From: Halobacteriales archaeon QH_10_65_19
Lineage (GTDB): Archaea; Halobacteriota; Halobacteria; Halobacteriales; Haloarculaceae
Direction: 5' to 3'
NCBI GenBank assembly: GCA_003022085.1
Contig: PXQK01000073.1
Span: 1 to 12,342, forward strand
DNA length: 12,342 nucleotides
This document shows positions 6,527-12,342 of this stretch, piece by piece. Numbering within the stretch: the stretch's first letter is position 1; each line of letters begins with the position of its first letter. The position numbers were made by a program, and so were the translations under genes. The notes under the pieces were generated by a model. That model saw only the letters and a list, made by a program, of their open reading frames with translations. It was not told the DNA's origin and searched no databases.

Positions 6527-6533
6527 GTTAAAG
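6527..6533 (+). promoter_or_regulatory. TATA-like element of the NYN-domain gene
   Basis: GTTAAAG is centred 27 nt upstream of the ATG at 6557. This supports a leaderless message and a start at 6557 rather than the in-frame GTG at 6431, whose added 42 residues look non-coding. Confidence 0.6.
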
Positions 6534-6556
6534 CCGGCAGGCCGAGACCGTGCGGT

Positions 6557-7006
6557 ATGGGACTGCTTGGAACACTGGTGGGTGACGACGGGGAGCCGGC
6601 AGTCGGGCTGTTCGTCGACGGTCCGAACGTCTTCAGAGAGGAGTTCGACATCGACCTCGACGAGCTCCGCGCCGTCGCCGCCGAGGAGGGACCCGTCGCG
6701 AGCGCCAGGCTCTATCTCGACGAGCACGCGACGCCGGCGCTGATCCAGGCCGGCGAAGCGCGCGGCTTCGCGGTTGTCACCACCAGCGGCGACGTCGACG
6801 TCAGGCTGGCTGTCGACGCGACTGCGGCGGCGGTCGGGGGCGACATCGACGTGCTCGTGGTCGTCTCGCGGGACACCGATTTCAAGCCGGTGCTCGAACG
6901 GGCCGCACGCGAGGGCGTCCGGACGGTCGCGGTTGCCCCCGGGACGCACGGCCGCTCCGACGCGCTACGGAACACGGCCCAGCGCGCGCTGACGCTCGGG
7001 GAGTGA
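6557..7006 (+). CDS. NYN-domain (PIN-like) putative ribonuclease
   Basis: A 149-residue protein made almost entirely of one NYN domain, a PIN-like metal-dependent nuclease fold found in RNA-processing enzymes. The acidic residues that would bind metal are all present: Asp21 in GLFVDGPNV (17-25), Asp79/Asp81 and Asp87 in GDVDVRLAVDA (78-88), and Asp106/Asp108 in VSRDTDFKPV (103-112). The last of these is the hallmark S-x-D-x-D-F motif with S104. Length matches the short archaeal stand-alone NYN proteins (TIGR00288-like). It is cytoplasmic. The gene stands alone behind its own promoter and ends 51 nt from the convergent clamp-loader gene. The substrate is unknown. Confidence 0.88.
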   Translation: MGLLGTLVGDDGEPAVGLFVDGPNVFREEFDIDLDELRAVAAEEGPVASARLYLDEHATPALIQAGEARGFAVVTTSGDVDVRLAVDATAAAVGGDIDVLVVVSRDTDFKPVLERAAREGVRTVAVAPGTHGRSDALRNTAQRALTLGE

Positions 7007-7057
7007 TCTCGGACAGACAGTCGTGGCTCCGTACCATACGGTCGTGGGTGATTATAG

Positions 7058-8068
7058 TCACTCGTTACGGCCGAGTTCCGCCAGCAGGTGTGAGACGTGG
7101 ATCCGGTCGTTGGCCCCTTCCTGGAGGTCCATGTCGATCTCGCCCGCGAGACGGTGGATGTCAGCGAGTTCCTCGCCGGCGTACCGCGAGCGGGCGACGT
7201 CAAGGATCTCCTCCAGCACCTCGCTCCCGCTGTAGCCTTCGTCGACGAGCAGGTCGTCGAGCGTCGAGCGGGCGTCGGTAAAGGCGCCGACCTCGGCGTC
7301 GGCGAGCATCGCTTGGACCTGCTCGTTGGTCCCAACCGCCGAGAGCGTCTCGTAGGCGGCGTTCATCGTCATCTCGCCCTCCGTCTCGGCGGTGGTCTGA
7401 GCGCTCAGGATCGCCTCGCGGAGGTCACCGCCGGAGGCGCCGGCGATGTACTCCAGGCCGTCGGCGTCGTAGTCGACCCCCTCGTGCTCGGCGATCCGTT
7501 GGAGCACCGTGACGATCTCCTCGGGCGTCGGCGACCGGACGGGAATCGGGAAACACCGCGACCGGATCGGCGCGATTAGCGCCGAGGGCTGGCGCGTCAC
7601 GATGACGAACTGCGTCGCCCCGTAGTACTGCTCCATCACGCGCCGGAGCGCCTGCTGGAAGTCCTCGCGCATCCCCTCGGCGTTGTCGAGTACGAGAGTT
7701 TTGTACTCGCCGGTCACCGGCGAGTAGCTCGCCGACTCCTTCAGCACGTGGTTGATGAGGCCGGCCTTCGAGGACTCGCGCCGGCGCTGCGAGTCGAGAA
7801 ACGGTGCGAAGCGGGGGTCCTCGCTGATCTCCTTTTTTGTCGCGTCGAAGAAGTCTGCGACGTTGATCTCGATCCGGTCGGCGTCGGGATTGTCGTGTGC
7901 CTCGCGGGTGAACGCCCGGACTGCGGCCGTCTTGCCGCTCCCTTTCGGCCCGTGGACGACCAGGTTCATCGGCTCTTTGAGCGCGCGCTCGAACTGGTCG
8001 CGGGCTGCCTCCTGGGGGAGTTCCGCGAGAGAAGGCGCGTGTGTCTCTGTCCACAGTGGGCCGTCCAT
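7058..8068 (-). CDS. rfcC: Replication factor C small subunit paralogue (clamp loader)
   Basis: A 336-residue AAA+ protein of the RFC family, which loads the PCNA sliding clamp at primer ends. It opens DGPLWTETHAPSLAELP (2-18), a variant of the W-x-E-K-Y-x-P-x start of RFC subunits, followed by Walker A HGPKGSGKT (39-47). The Walker B strand is LVLDNAE, with DNAE in place of the usual DExD. The SRC arginine-finger motif is present in APIRSRCFPIPV. Sensor 2 and lid follow (GGDLREAI), then the C-terminal collar helices. In haloarchaea a second small subunit with such a modified Walker B is known alongside the main RfcA; I use rfcC on that basis, with moderate certainty. ATG 8068 is supported by the TATA-like element at 8093-8100. 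Confidence 0.9.
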   Translation of the reverse strand: MDGPLWTETHAPSLAELPQEAARDQFERALKEPMNLVVHGPKGSGKTAAVRAFTREAHDNPDADRIEINVADFFDATKKEISEDPRFAPFLDSQRRRESSKAGLINHVLKESASYSPVTGEYKTLVLDNAEGMREDFQQALRRVMEQYYGATQFVIVTRQPSALIAPIRSRCFPIPVRSPTPEEIVTVLQRIAEHEGVDYDADGLEYIAGASGGDLREAILSAQTTAETEGEMTMNAAYETLSAVGTNEQVQAMLADAEVGAFTDARSTLDDLLVDEGYSGSEVLEEILDVARSRYAGEELADIHRLAGEIDMDLQEGANDRIHVSHLLAELGRNE

Positions 8069-8092
8069 CGCCCGTCGGTTCGTCGCCGCGGG

Positions 8093-8100
8093 CTACAAAG
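8093..8100 (-). promoter_or_regulatory. TATA-like element of the RFC paralogue
   Basis: Read on the minus strand this is CTTTGTAG, centred about 28 nt before the ATG at 8068. It stands in a GC-rich surround. The 116-bp gap to 8185 is shared with the divergent Usp promoter. Confidence 0.45.
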
Positions 8101-8154
8101 GTTCCCCTTCGGAGACGGTGGCAGTGGCGAGGATCGGCGGACCAAATCCCCGTC

Positions 8155-8162
8155 TATTTAAT
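8155..8162 (+). promoter_or_regulatory. TATA-like element of the tandem Usp gene
   Basis: TATTTAAT is centred 26-27 nt before the ATG at 8185. It overlaps the other candidate ATG (8161), which argues for 8185 as the start of a leaderless message. Confidence 0.65.
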
Positions 8163-8184
8163 GATCGCCTCCATTTGTGCGAGC

Positions 8185-9078
8185 ATGGCACTGGGACCGA
8201 CCGCCGCGTTCCTGGCCGAAACCCGTCCGCCACACGGCGGTTCGACACACATTTCCGGTCAGTTCGACGGCGACGGTATTCTCGTCCCGCTGCTCACACC
8301 CGACATACCGACCGTGATCGACCAGTTGCGCGTTGCAGCATCGTTCGGGCGGACGATCGACGCGTCGCTCCACGTCATCGACCCGGTTACGGCGGCGAAA
8401 CGGGATTCGGCAGAGCTGCGACACGAGTTCACGACGGACGACGAAGGGGAACTCCTCGACTGGGCGAGAGCGCACCTCTCACAGTCGGGATCGGGGACGA
8501 ACGGACGGTTACAGTACACGCGGAACCTCGTTAGAGGGATCTCCCGCACTGCCGAGGCGAACGACATCGATACGCTTGTGATGCCGAGCGGATCGCAAAC
8601 GGGGGTGCTCCGTCGGGAGGTCACCGAACGCCTCGCGCTTCGCGCCGACTGTAACGTGATCACCGTAAACGGGCAGCCGGGCTACGACCACGTCCCGTCG
8701 ATTCTGCTGCCGGTTGCCGGGGGCCCACACTCCGATCTGGCGACGGACGTGGCACAGCGTATCGCCGCCGACTTCGACGCGTGGGTCGATATTCTCCACG
8801 TCGTCAACGAGGAGGCTCCAGAGCGCGTGCGCGAGCAGGCTCAGACGCACGTCGAAGCAGCCGCCGAACGGATCGCGCGTCCCGAACTGACGTCGACGTG
8901 GATACTGGAAGCCCCGGACATCGCCGAGGCCATCATCGAACAGTCCACCTACTACGGGCTCACAGTGGTCGGGGCGCCGACGAAAGGCCGACTGCGACGG
9001 TTCATCGCCGGCTCGACGAACCGCACGATCCGGAACAACGCACACAGCGTCGTGCTCTCCGCCAGGAAAAACTGCTGA
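8185..9078 (+). CDS. Tandem universal stress protein (two UspA domains)
   Basis: A 297-residue cytoplasmic protein with two Usp-like alpha/beta domains, roughly residues 30-150 and 165-297. The first begins DGILVPLLTPDIPTVIDQL and contains SLHVIDPV; its nucleotide motif is degenerate (MPSGSQTGVLRREV). The second begins SILLPVAGGPHSDLATDVA, contains DILHVVNEE, and ends with VVGAPTKGRLRRFIAGSTNR. That is the G-2x-G-9x-G-S/T ATP motif with Thr in place of the second Gly. Usp proteins help cells through stress, and the tandem form pairs the two folds within one chain. No transporter domain is fused, unlike some haloarchaeal Usp proteins. It ends 46 nt from the convergent protease gene. Confidence 0.85.
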   Translation: MALGPTAAFLAETRPPHGGSTHISGQFDGDGILVPLLTPDIPTVIDQLRVAASFGRTIDASLHVIDPVTAAKRDSAELRHEFTTDDEGELLDWARAHLSQSGSGTNGRLQYTRNLVRGISRTAEANDIDTLVMPSGSQTGVLRREVTERLALRADCNVITVNGQPGYDHVPSILLPVAGGPHSDLATDVAQRIAADFDAWVDILHVVNEEAPERVREQAQTHVEAAAERIARPELTSTWILEAPDIAEAIIEQSTYYGLTVVGAPTKGRLRRFIAGSTNRTIRNNAHSVVLSARKNC

Positions 9079-9124
9079 TAGTTCCACAGTACATCGCTAC
9101 CTGTCTGTAACATCCCCTCCCGGC

Positions 9125-10249
9125 TCACAGCACGCCGTCAACACCAAGGGCCTCCAGCAGCGTCAGGCCGCTGAGCAGCGCCCCGAACAGGTAGCCCGCA
9201 ATCGCCCCGCCGTTGAGCAGCGGGAGTCCGGCGTGGGCGCGCCCCTTCAGCACCATCCCCAGGAGGACAGAGAGGCCGAGCATCGTGCCGGCGATGGCGC
9301 CGAGCGCCGGGGGGTTGGCCGAGACCCCGAGCACGGAGAGCGACGGCCCCGAGTCGATAAAAAAGCCCGCACTCGCCACGAGCACTGTCGGGATCACGGC
9401 GTCTCCTAGGCCGATGAACAGCGCGTTACGCCCCGGCAGTTCCTCCCGGATAGCCTCGACTACCTCGTCGTCAGCCTCTTCGAGCGTCTCCTCCTCGATG
9501 GCCGCGAGCCGGTCCCCGTCGAGCTCCGTGACGTCCTCCGGTCCCAGCTCCGAGAGTTTTGCCGCGTCCGGCGGGTTGACCGCCTCCGTACCGTCTCCAG
9601 AACTCTCGCCCTCGTCATCGACCGGGTTGTCCGCGTCCAGAAACGAGTAGGACAGCGTCAGCGGCACGACCAGCACAACGGGGACCCGCATCTCCATCAC
9701 GCCCGAGGCCAGCGTCAGCATGTGCTCGGTCCCGTAGACGCTGATGGCGTCGTAGACGGCGAGTACGATCAACAGCACGAGCGCGGGGAGGATGCCGAAG
9801 TTGATCCCGAACAGGCCGGCGCCGCCGATCCCCATGATGATCCCTGTCGCGTCGATGACGTACCACTCCGGGTACGTGTAGAGGGCAACCCCCACGGCCA
9901 GCGCACCGAGCCAGGCGACGGCGTCGACTGCTGTCCCCGCTACTGTGACCGAGAGGACGTCCGGCACGATAACCTGAAACACGAACAGAGAGATGTAGGC
10001 GCTCGCGAAGATGATGACCAGGCGCAGCGCCGCGTCGCCGCCGTACCTGATCGCCGCCAACATGAGCGCTGTCGCGACCAGGATCGCCCCAACGTAGAGG
10101 ATACTGATCGTCGGATCACCCGTATCCTCGACGACCTGGTGGCCCTCCTGCTGGAACGGCTCGACGAGTGCCAGCGCCCCGACCTGCACCGCCAGGAAGA
10201 TTCCCGCGATCCCGATGCAGGCGATCAGTTTCCGCTCGCGGTCGCCCAT
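9125..10249 (-). CDS. Presenilin-type intramembrane aspartyl protease
   Basis: A 374-residue membrane protein of the archaeal presenilin homologue (PSH, peptidase family A22) class, which cuts substrates within the membrane. About nine hydrophobic segments are visible, beginning near residue 8. The catalytic motifs are present: YD at 166-167 (LAVYDAISVYG), GLGD at 280-283 (FIGLGDAVIP), and the third motif as GLPLLN with Pro343-Leu-Leu in place of PAL. Asp167 and Asp283 are the predicted catalytic pair. An acidic loop (about 205-272) joins the sixth and seventh segments, where presenilin itself carries its long cleaved loop. It lies 66 nt after gar1 on the same strand and may be read through from SRP19-gar1. 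Natural substrates are unknown. Confidence 0.92.
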   Translation of the reverse strand: MGDRERKLIACIGIAGIFLAVQVGALALVEPFQQEGHQVVEDTGDPTISILYVGAILVATALMLAAIRYGGDAALRLVIIFASAYISLFVFQVIVPDVLSVTVAGTAVDAVAWLGALAVGVALYTYPEWYVIDATGIIMGIGGAGLFGINFGILPALVLLIVLAVYDAISVYGTEHMLTLASGVMEMRVPVVLVVPLTLSYSFLDADNPVDDEGESSGDGTEAVNPPDAAKLSELGPEDVTELDGDRLAAIEEETLEEADDEVVEAIREELPGRNALFIGLGDAVIPTVLVASAGFFIDSGPSLSVLGVSANPPALGAIAGTMLGLSVLLGMVLKGRAHAGLPLLNGGAIAGYLFGALLSGLTLLEALGVDGVL

Positions 10250-10315
10250 GGTCGGCTCTCGGTCAGGAGCCGTATGAGGATTTCGACCTCGTATCGACCG
10301 TTGCCCGTGGCGTCG

Positions 10316-10540
10316 CTACCGGGCGTAGACGGTGCGACCGACGAGCGTCGCGGGGTTCTCGGCCTCGGGAACCACGGCGAGATAGGGGCGACCCACGGGG
10401 CCGAAGACATCGACAACCTGCCCCGCGTCCTCGAGGTCCTCGTCGATCAGTTCTGTGCCGACGTCGGGGTAGGAGTCGTCGCGGCTGCGTGCGACTGCGA
10501 CGGTGCCGGTCGCGCGGACGACCTGGCCGATCCGCCTCAT
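10316..10540 (-). CDS. gar1: H/ACA ribonucleoprotein protein Gar1
   Basis: Gar1 is a small subunit of the H/ACA guide RNP (with Cbf5, Nop10 and L7Ae) that makes pseudouridine in rRNA; it binds Cbf5 and helps product release. The 74-residue protein has the length of the archaeal form, a single small beta-barrel. It runs from [18 protein letters not shown] through [19 protein letters not shown] (40-58) to the C-terminal LVGRTVYAR. The G-x-V-x-D-V-F-G-P-V pattern is diagnostic of Gar1. Its ATG overlaps the SRP19 stop by 4 nt (ATGA), so the two are translationally coupled. Confidence 0.93.
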   Translation of the reverse strand: MRRIGQVVRATGTVAVARSRDDSYPDVGTELIDEDLEDAGQVVDVFGPVGRPYLAVVPEAENPATLVGRTVYAR

Positions 10541-10815
10541 GCCCTGATCACGTCGAGGTAGGCGGCCGTCGCCCCGATGAGGTCGCTCTTGCTGGCGGCG
10601 TCAGCCTCCTTGACGAGCACGCGGCCGCGGGGTTCGTACTCCCGCGGATGGGTCTTCGATCGCTCGATGACGGCGTCGTAGCCGACCTGCTGGACCGCCT
10701 GTGCGATCTCGTCGACAGTCGGATCCTCGACTGCCAGCTCCGTCGAAACGCGCCGGCCCTCGGCCCGCGTCTTTGTCGCGTCCAGGTAGACGGGCCAGAT
10801 GACGTTTTCGACCAT
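10537..10815 (-). CDS. srp19: Signal recognition particle 19 kDa protein
   Basis: SRP19 binds 7S RNA and lets SRP54 assemble, so it is needed for co-translational targeting to the membrane. The protein is 92 residues, as in other haloarchaea. It begins [22 protein letters not shown], the typical N-terminal RNA-binding strand and loop, and continues with [16 protein letters not shown] (from about residue 71). The in-frame ATG further upstream (10914) is rejected: the added 33 residues are not SRP19-like and overlap the divergent gene. The gene is first in the run SRP19-gar1-protease. A TATA-like GGTATGTA on the minus strand (10838-10845) sits about 27 nt upstream. Confidence 0.94.
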   Translation of the reverse strand: MVENVIWPVYLDATKTRAEGRRVSTELAVEDPTVDEIAQAVQQVGYDAVIERSKTHPREYEPRGRVLVKEADAASKSDLIGATAAYLDVIRA

Positions 10816-10837
10816 ACCCGATGCTGTGTGGCGCTCG

Positions 10838-10854
10838 TACATACCTCTTTTTGA
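10838..10854. promoter_or_regulatory. Overlapping divergent promoters of SRP19 and the zinc-finger-like gene
   Basis: The 61-bp gap holds two TATA-like elements. GGTATGTA on the minus strand is about 27 nt before the SRP19 ATG (10815), and CTCTTTTTGA on the plus strand is about 27 nt before the ATG at 10877. They abut, so the two genes may compete for the transcription machinery. Confidence 0.45.
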
Positions 10855-10876
10855 CCCGGCTTCCCGTAGCCCGGGT

Positions 10877-11218
10877 ATGAGCAACGATGACTCCCCCATG
10901 GAAATGACGCCCACTGTGGCGTGTTCGCGCTGCGACCGCGAGTGGGATCTCTTGTACGAACTCGACAGGCAGGGAGCCGGGAACCGCGCGCTGGAACAGT
11001 TCGCGCTGGACCATCACCGTCACACCGGCCACTATCCCGACGACGTAACACCCTGGATGGTCCGCTGCCGGCGCTGCCCGGACGGCGAGCAGTTCCTCTC
11101 CGAGCGGCCTGCCCGCCGCTTCGCCGAAACACACGCACGACACACTGGCCACCCGGTGCGCCTGGAACCGCCGGACAGCGACGCCACCGAACGGATCGAC
11201 GGCCCCCGGGAGTCGTAG
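10877..11218 (+). CDS. Small protein with duplicated CxxC...HxxHTGH zinc-finger-like halves
   Basis: A 113-residue cytoplasmic protein of unknown function. It has two similar halves. The first has C16-x2-C19 and ends in HHRHTGH (46-52); the second has C64-x2-C67 and ends in HARHTGH (86-92). The spacing Cys-x2-Cys then His-x2-His-x2-His would give each half four or five zinc ligands, much like a C2H2 finger with a longer middle part. This is seen in the sequence; zinc binding is inferred. Residues 1-13 and the acidic C-terminus (95-113) look disordered. ATG 10877 fits the TATA spacing. It is divergent from SRP19 and convergent with the aldolase, which ends 49 nt away. It may bind nucleic acid or another protein. 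Confidence 0.8.
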   Translation: MSNDDSPMEMTPTVACSRCDREWDLLYELDRQGAGNRALEQFALDHHRHTGHYPDDVTPWMVRCRRCPDGEQFLSERPARRFAETHARHTGHPVRLEPPDSDATERIDGPRES

Positions 11219-11267
11219 AACCGGATCCTGCGTGTCGAGCAACGTGCTCGGGGGAAACAGACGGCAA

Positions 11268-12077
11268 TCAGGCTTCGACCGCCAGCCCGGCCCGGTCCGC
11301 GGCCTCGTCGGCGGTCGCGTCGTCGTGGATCACGGCGGCGACAGCCTCGGCGATGGCCTCCGGCGAGTCGTGCTGGAACAGCGACCGGCCCATCGAAACC
11401 CCGGCCGCGCCCGCGTCGATCGCACCGCGGACCATCGACAGCGTCTCCCTGTCGGTCCCCTTGCTCCCGCCGGCGATGAGCACCGGCAAGCGGGTGGACT
11501 CCACGACGCGCTCGAACGACTCCGGGTCGCCGGAGTAGCTGGTCTTGATGAGGTCGGCACCGAGTTCCTCCCCCAGCCGTGCCGCGTGCCCGAGGTCCTC
11601 CGCGTACGCGCCGGGGGCGCTCTGGTCGCTGATCTCCGGGCCACGGGCGTACGTCATCGCGAGAACGGGGAGTCCGAACCGCTGTGCCTCGCTGGTCACC
11701 TTGCCGAGCGTGGTGATCTGGTCGGGCTCGTACTCGCTGCCCACGTTGATGTGAAAGGAGACGGCATCGGCACCCGCCCTGATCGCGTCCTCGACGGTGG
11801 CGGTAGGCCGCTTGTCCCGCTCGTCCGGGCCGACGGTGGTTGAGCCGTTGAGGTGGACGATGTACCCGGCGCCGTTCCGGTTGCCGTGGACCCGCGGGGC
11901 GACCCCCCTCTGTGAGAGGATAGCGTCGGCGCCGCCCCGCGTGAGGGCGTCGATCGTCGATTCGATGTCAACCAACCCCGTGACTGCTCCCATTGTGATC
12001 CCGTGGTCCATCGGGACGACGAGGTACATGTCGCCTGTTCCGATCCGGTCGAGCCGTGCCCGTTTGCCTGCTGTCAT
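11268..12077 (-). CDS. Class I aldolase, ADH synthase type (DeoC/FBA family)
   Basis: A 269-residue (beta/alpha)8-barrel aldolase that forms a Schiff base with its substrate. The best fit is 2-amino-3,7-dideoxy-D-threo-hept-6-ulosonate (ADH) synthase, the first enzyme of the archaeal route to 3-dehydroquinate and aromatic amino acids. The close relative, archaeal class I fructose-bisphosphate aldolase, cannot be fully excluded. Visible active-site features are Asp24 in VVPMDHGITMG (20-30), Tyr143 in LAMTYARG (139-146) and the Schiff-base Lys178 in ADLIKTSYSG (174-183). The phosphate-binding loops are AGGSKG (202-207) and GVSMGRSLF (226-234). Length matches the family. The start ATG (complement of 12075-12077) has a TATA-like element about 27 nt upstream. 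No aroB is visible in the window. Confidence 0.9.
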   Translation of the reverse strand: MTAGKRARLDRIGTGDMYLVVPMDHGITMGAVTGLVDIESTIDALTRGGADAILSQRGVAPRVHGNRNGAGYIVHLNGSTTVGPDERDKRPTATVEDAIRAGADAVSFHINVGSEYEPDQITTLGKVTSEAQRFGLPVLAMTYARGPEISDQSAPGAYAEDLGHAARLGEELGADLIKTSYSGDPESFERVVESTRLPVLIAGGSKGTDRETLSMVRGAIDAGAAGVSMGRSLFQHDSPEAIAEAVAAVIHDDATADEAADRAGLAVEA

Positions 12078-12100
12078 TGTTATACTCTGGGGGAACGGGG

Positions 12101-12108
12101 ATTATGAG
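12101..12108 (-). promoter_or_regulatory. TATA-like element of the aldolase gene
   Basis: Read on the minus strand this is CTCATAAT, centred 27 nt before the ATG at 12077, as in a leaderless transcript. Confidence 0.5.
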
Positions 12109-12165
12109 TGTTGTCGTGGCAGCAGTCGATGACGTCCGCTCATACGGTCGTGCGTGACTCTATAC

Positions 12166-12342
12166 CTAATTCATAGAAGCTATTGAGGAATCTGGGAGAG
12201 ATGAAACAGCAGGTTCGAGGCGTGTGAGGACATCTTCGTGCCCGACGACCACCGCAATCACGGCTTTTTTACCCACCCTGACGACGACAGGTCGGTCCTG
12301 GTCGAGACGGATCGTCCGGCAGCAGTACGGTACGCCCCCGAG
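12166..12342. other. Right-edge segment with two competing partial ORFs
   Basis: The last stretch may hold the edge of a gene, but the strand is unclear. On the plus strand a frame is open from 12205 to the end. A GTG at 12238, 7 nt after a GAGGA stretch, would begin VPDDHRNHGFF, acidic as in haloarchaeal proteins. On the minus strand a 58-codon frame enters from the edge and stops at 12166-12168 (it includes RPVVVRVGKKAVIAVVVGH). Third-position GC is about 72-74% by hand count in both, so composition does not decide. I recognise neither product. Confidence 0.3.

Noticed and set aside
6431..6556. GTG at 6431 as the start of the NYN gene
   Set aside because: The extra 42 residues precede the TATA-like element at 6527-6533 and do not resemble the family; ATG 6557 has the expected spacing.
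10816..10914. N-terminal extension of SRP19 to the ATG at 10914
   Set aside because: It would overlap the divergent zinc-finger-like gene and add residues absent from archaeal SRP19; the typical start is at 10815.
1..12342. tRNA, rRNA, insertion sequence or integrase/attachment site
   Set aside because: No tRNA cloverleaf, rRNA segment, transposase or recombinase motif, or terminal inverted repeat with target duplication was seen by eye.

Overview
This window is chromosomal DNA of a haloarchaeon. The evidence is the high GC, the acidic proteins, the leaderless genes with an A/T-rich TATA-like element about 27 nt before the ATG, and the gene set: a pyrB-pyrI pair, an RFC small subunit, SRP19, Gar1, a presenilin-type protease and an archaeal aldolase of the ADH-synthase type. 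A member of the Haloarcula/Halomicrobium group is my guess and is not proven from the sequence.

Layout. 1-297 (-) is the N-terminal part of an aldo/keto reductase. 298-689 is a regulatory-looking gap, with a terminator-like hairpin on the minus strand and a promoter giving the next gene a long leader. 690-3617 (+) is a 975-aa fibre/adhesin-like protein: a tail-fibre-like N-terminus, a duplicated linker module, a 333-residue YadA-head-like repeat region, a Peptidase_S74 (intramolecular chaperone) domain and a C-terminal coiled coil. It is more A/T-rich than its neighbours, has no signal peptide or membrane anchor, and no other viral gene is visible. 3634-4890 (-) is pyrB-pyrI; pyrB is intact, but pyrI has lost about 40 codons of its regulatory domain and the reading frame. 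5002-6424 (+) holds a ParA/MinD-type ATPase and an HTR-like RecA/KaiC-fold protein with a degenerate P-loop. 6557-7006 (+) is a NYN-domain putative nuclease, convergent with an RFC small-subunit paralogue (7058-8068, -). 8185-9078 (+) is a tandem universal-stress protein. 9125-10815 (-) is a three-gene run, SRP19 - gar1 - presenilin-type protease. 10877-11218 (+) is a small duplicated zinc-finger-like protein. 11268-12077 (-) is an ADH-synthase/FBA-type class I aldolase. 12078-12342 has its promoter and the edge of an uncertain ORF.

How the genes relate. Most neighbours are housekeeping genes with separate promoters: pyrimidine synthesis, clamp loading, SRP/RNP biogenesis and aromatic amino acid entry. 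The unusual parts are the stand-alone fibre gene with a predicted self-cleaving chaperone, and the damaged pyrI lying 16 nt from its 3' end. If the pyrI damage is real, the ATCase here should be a catalytic trimer without CTP feedback.
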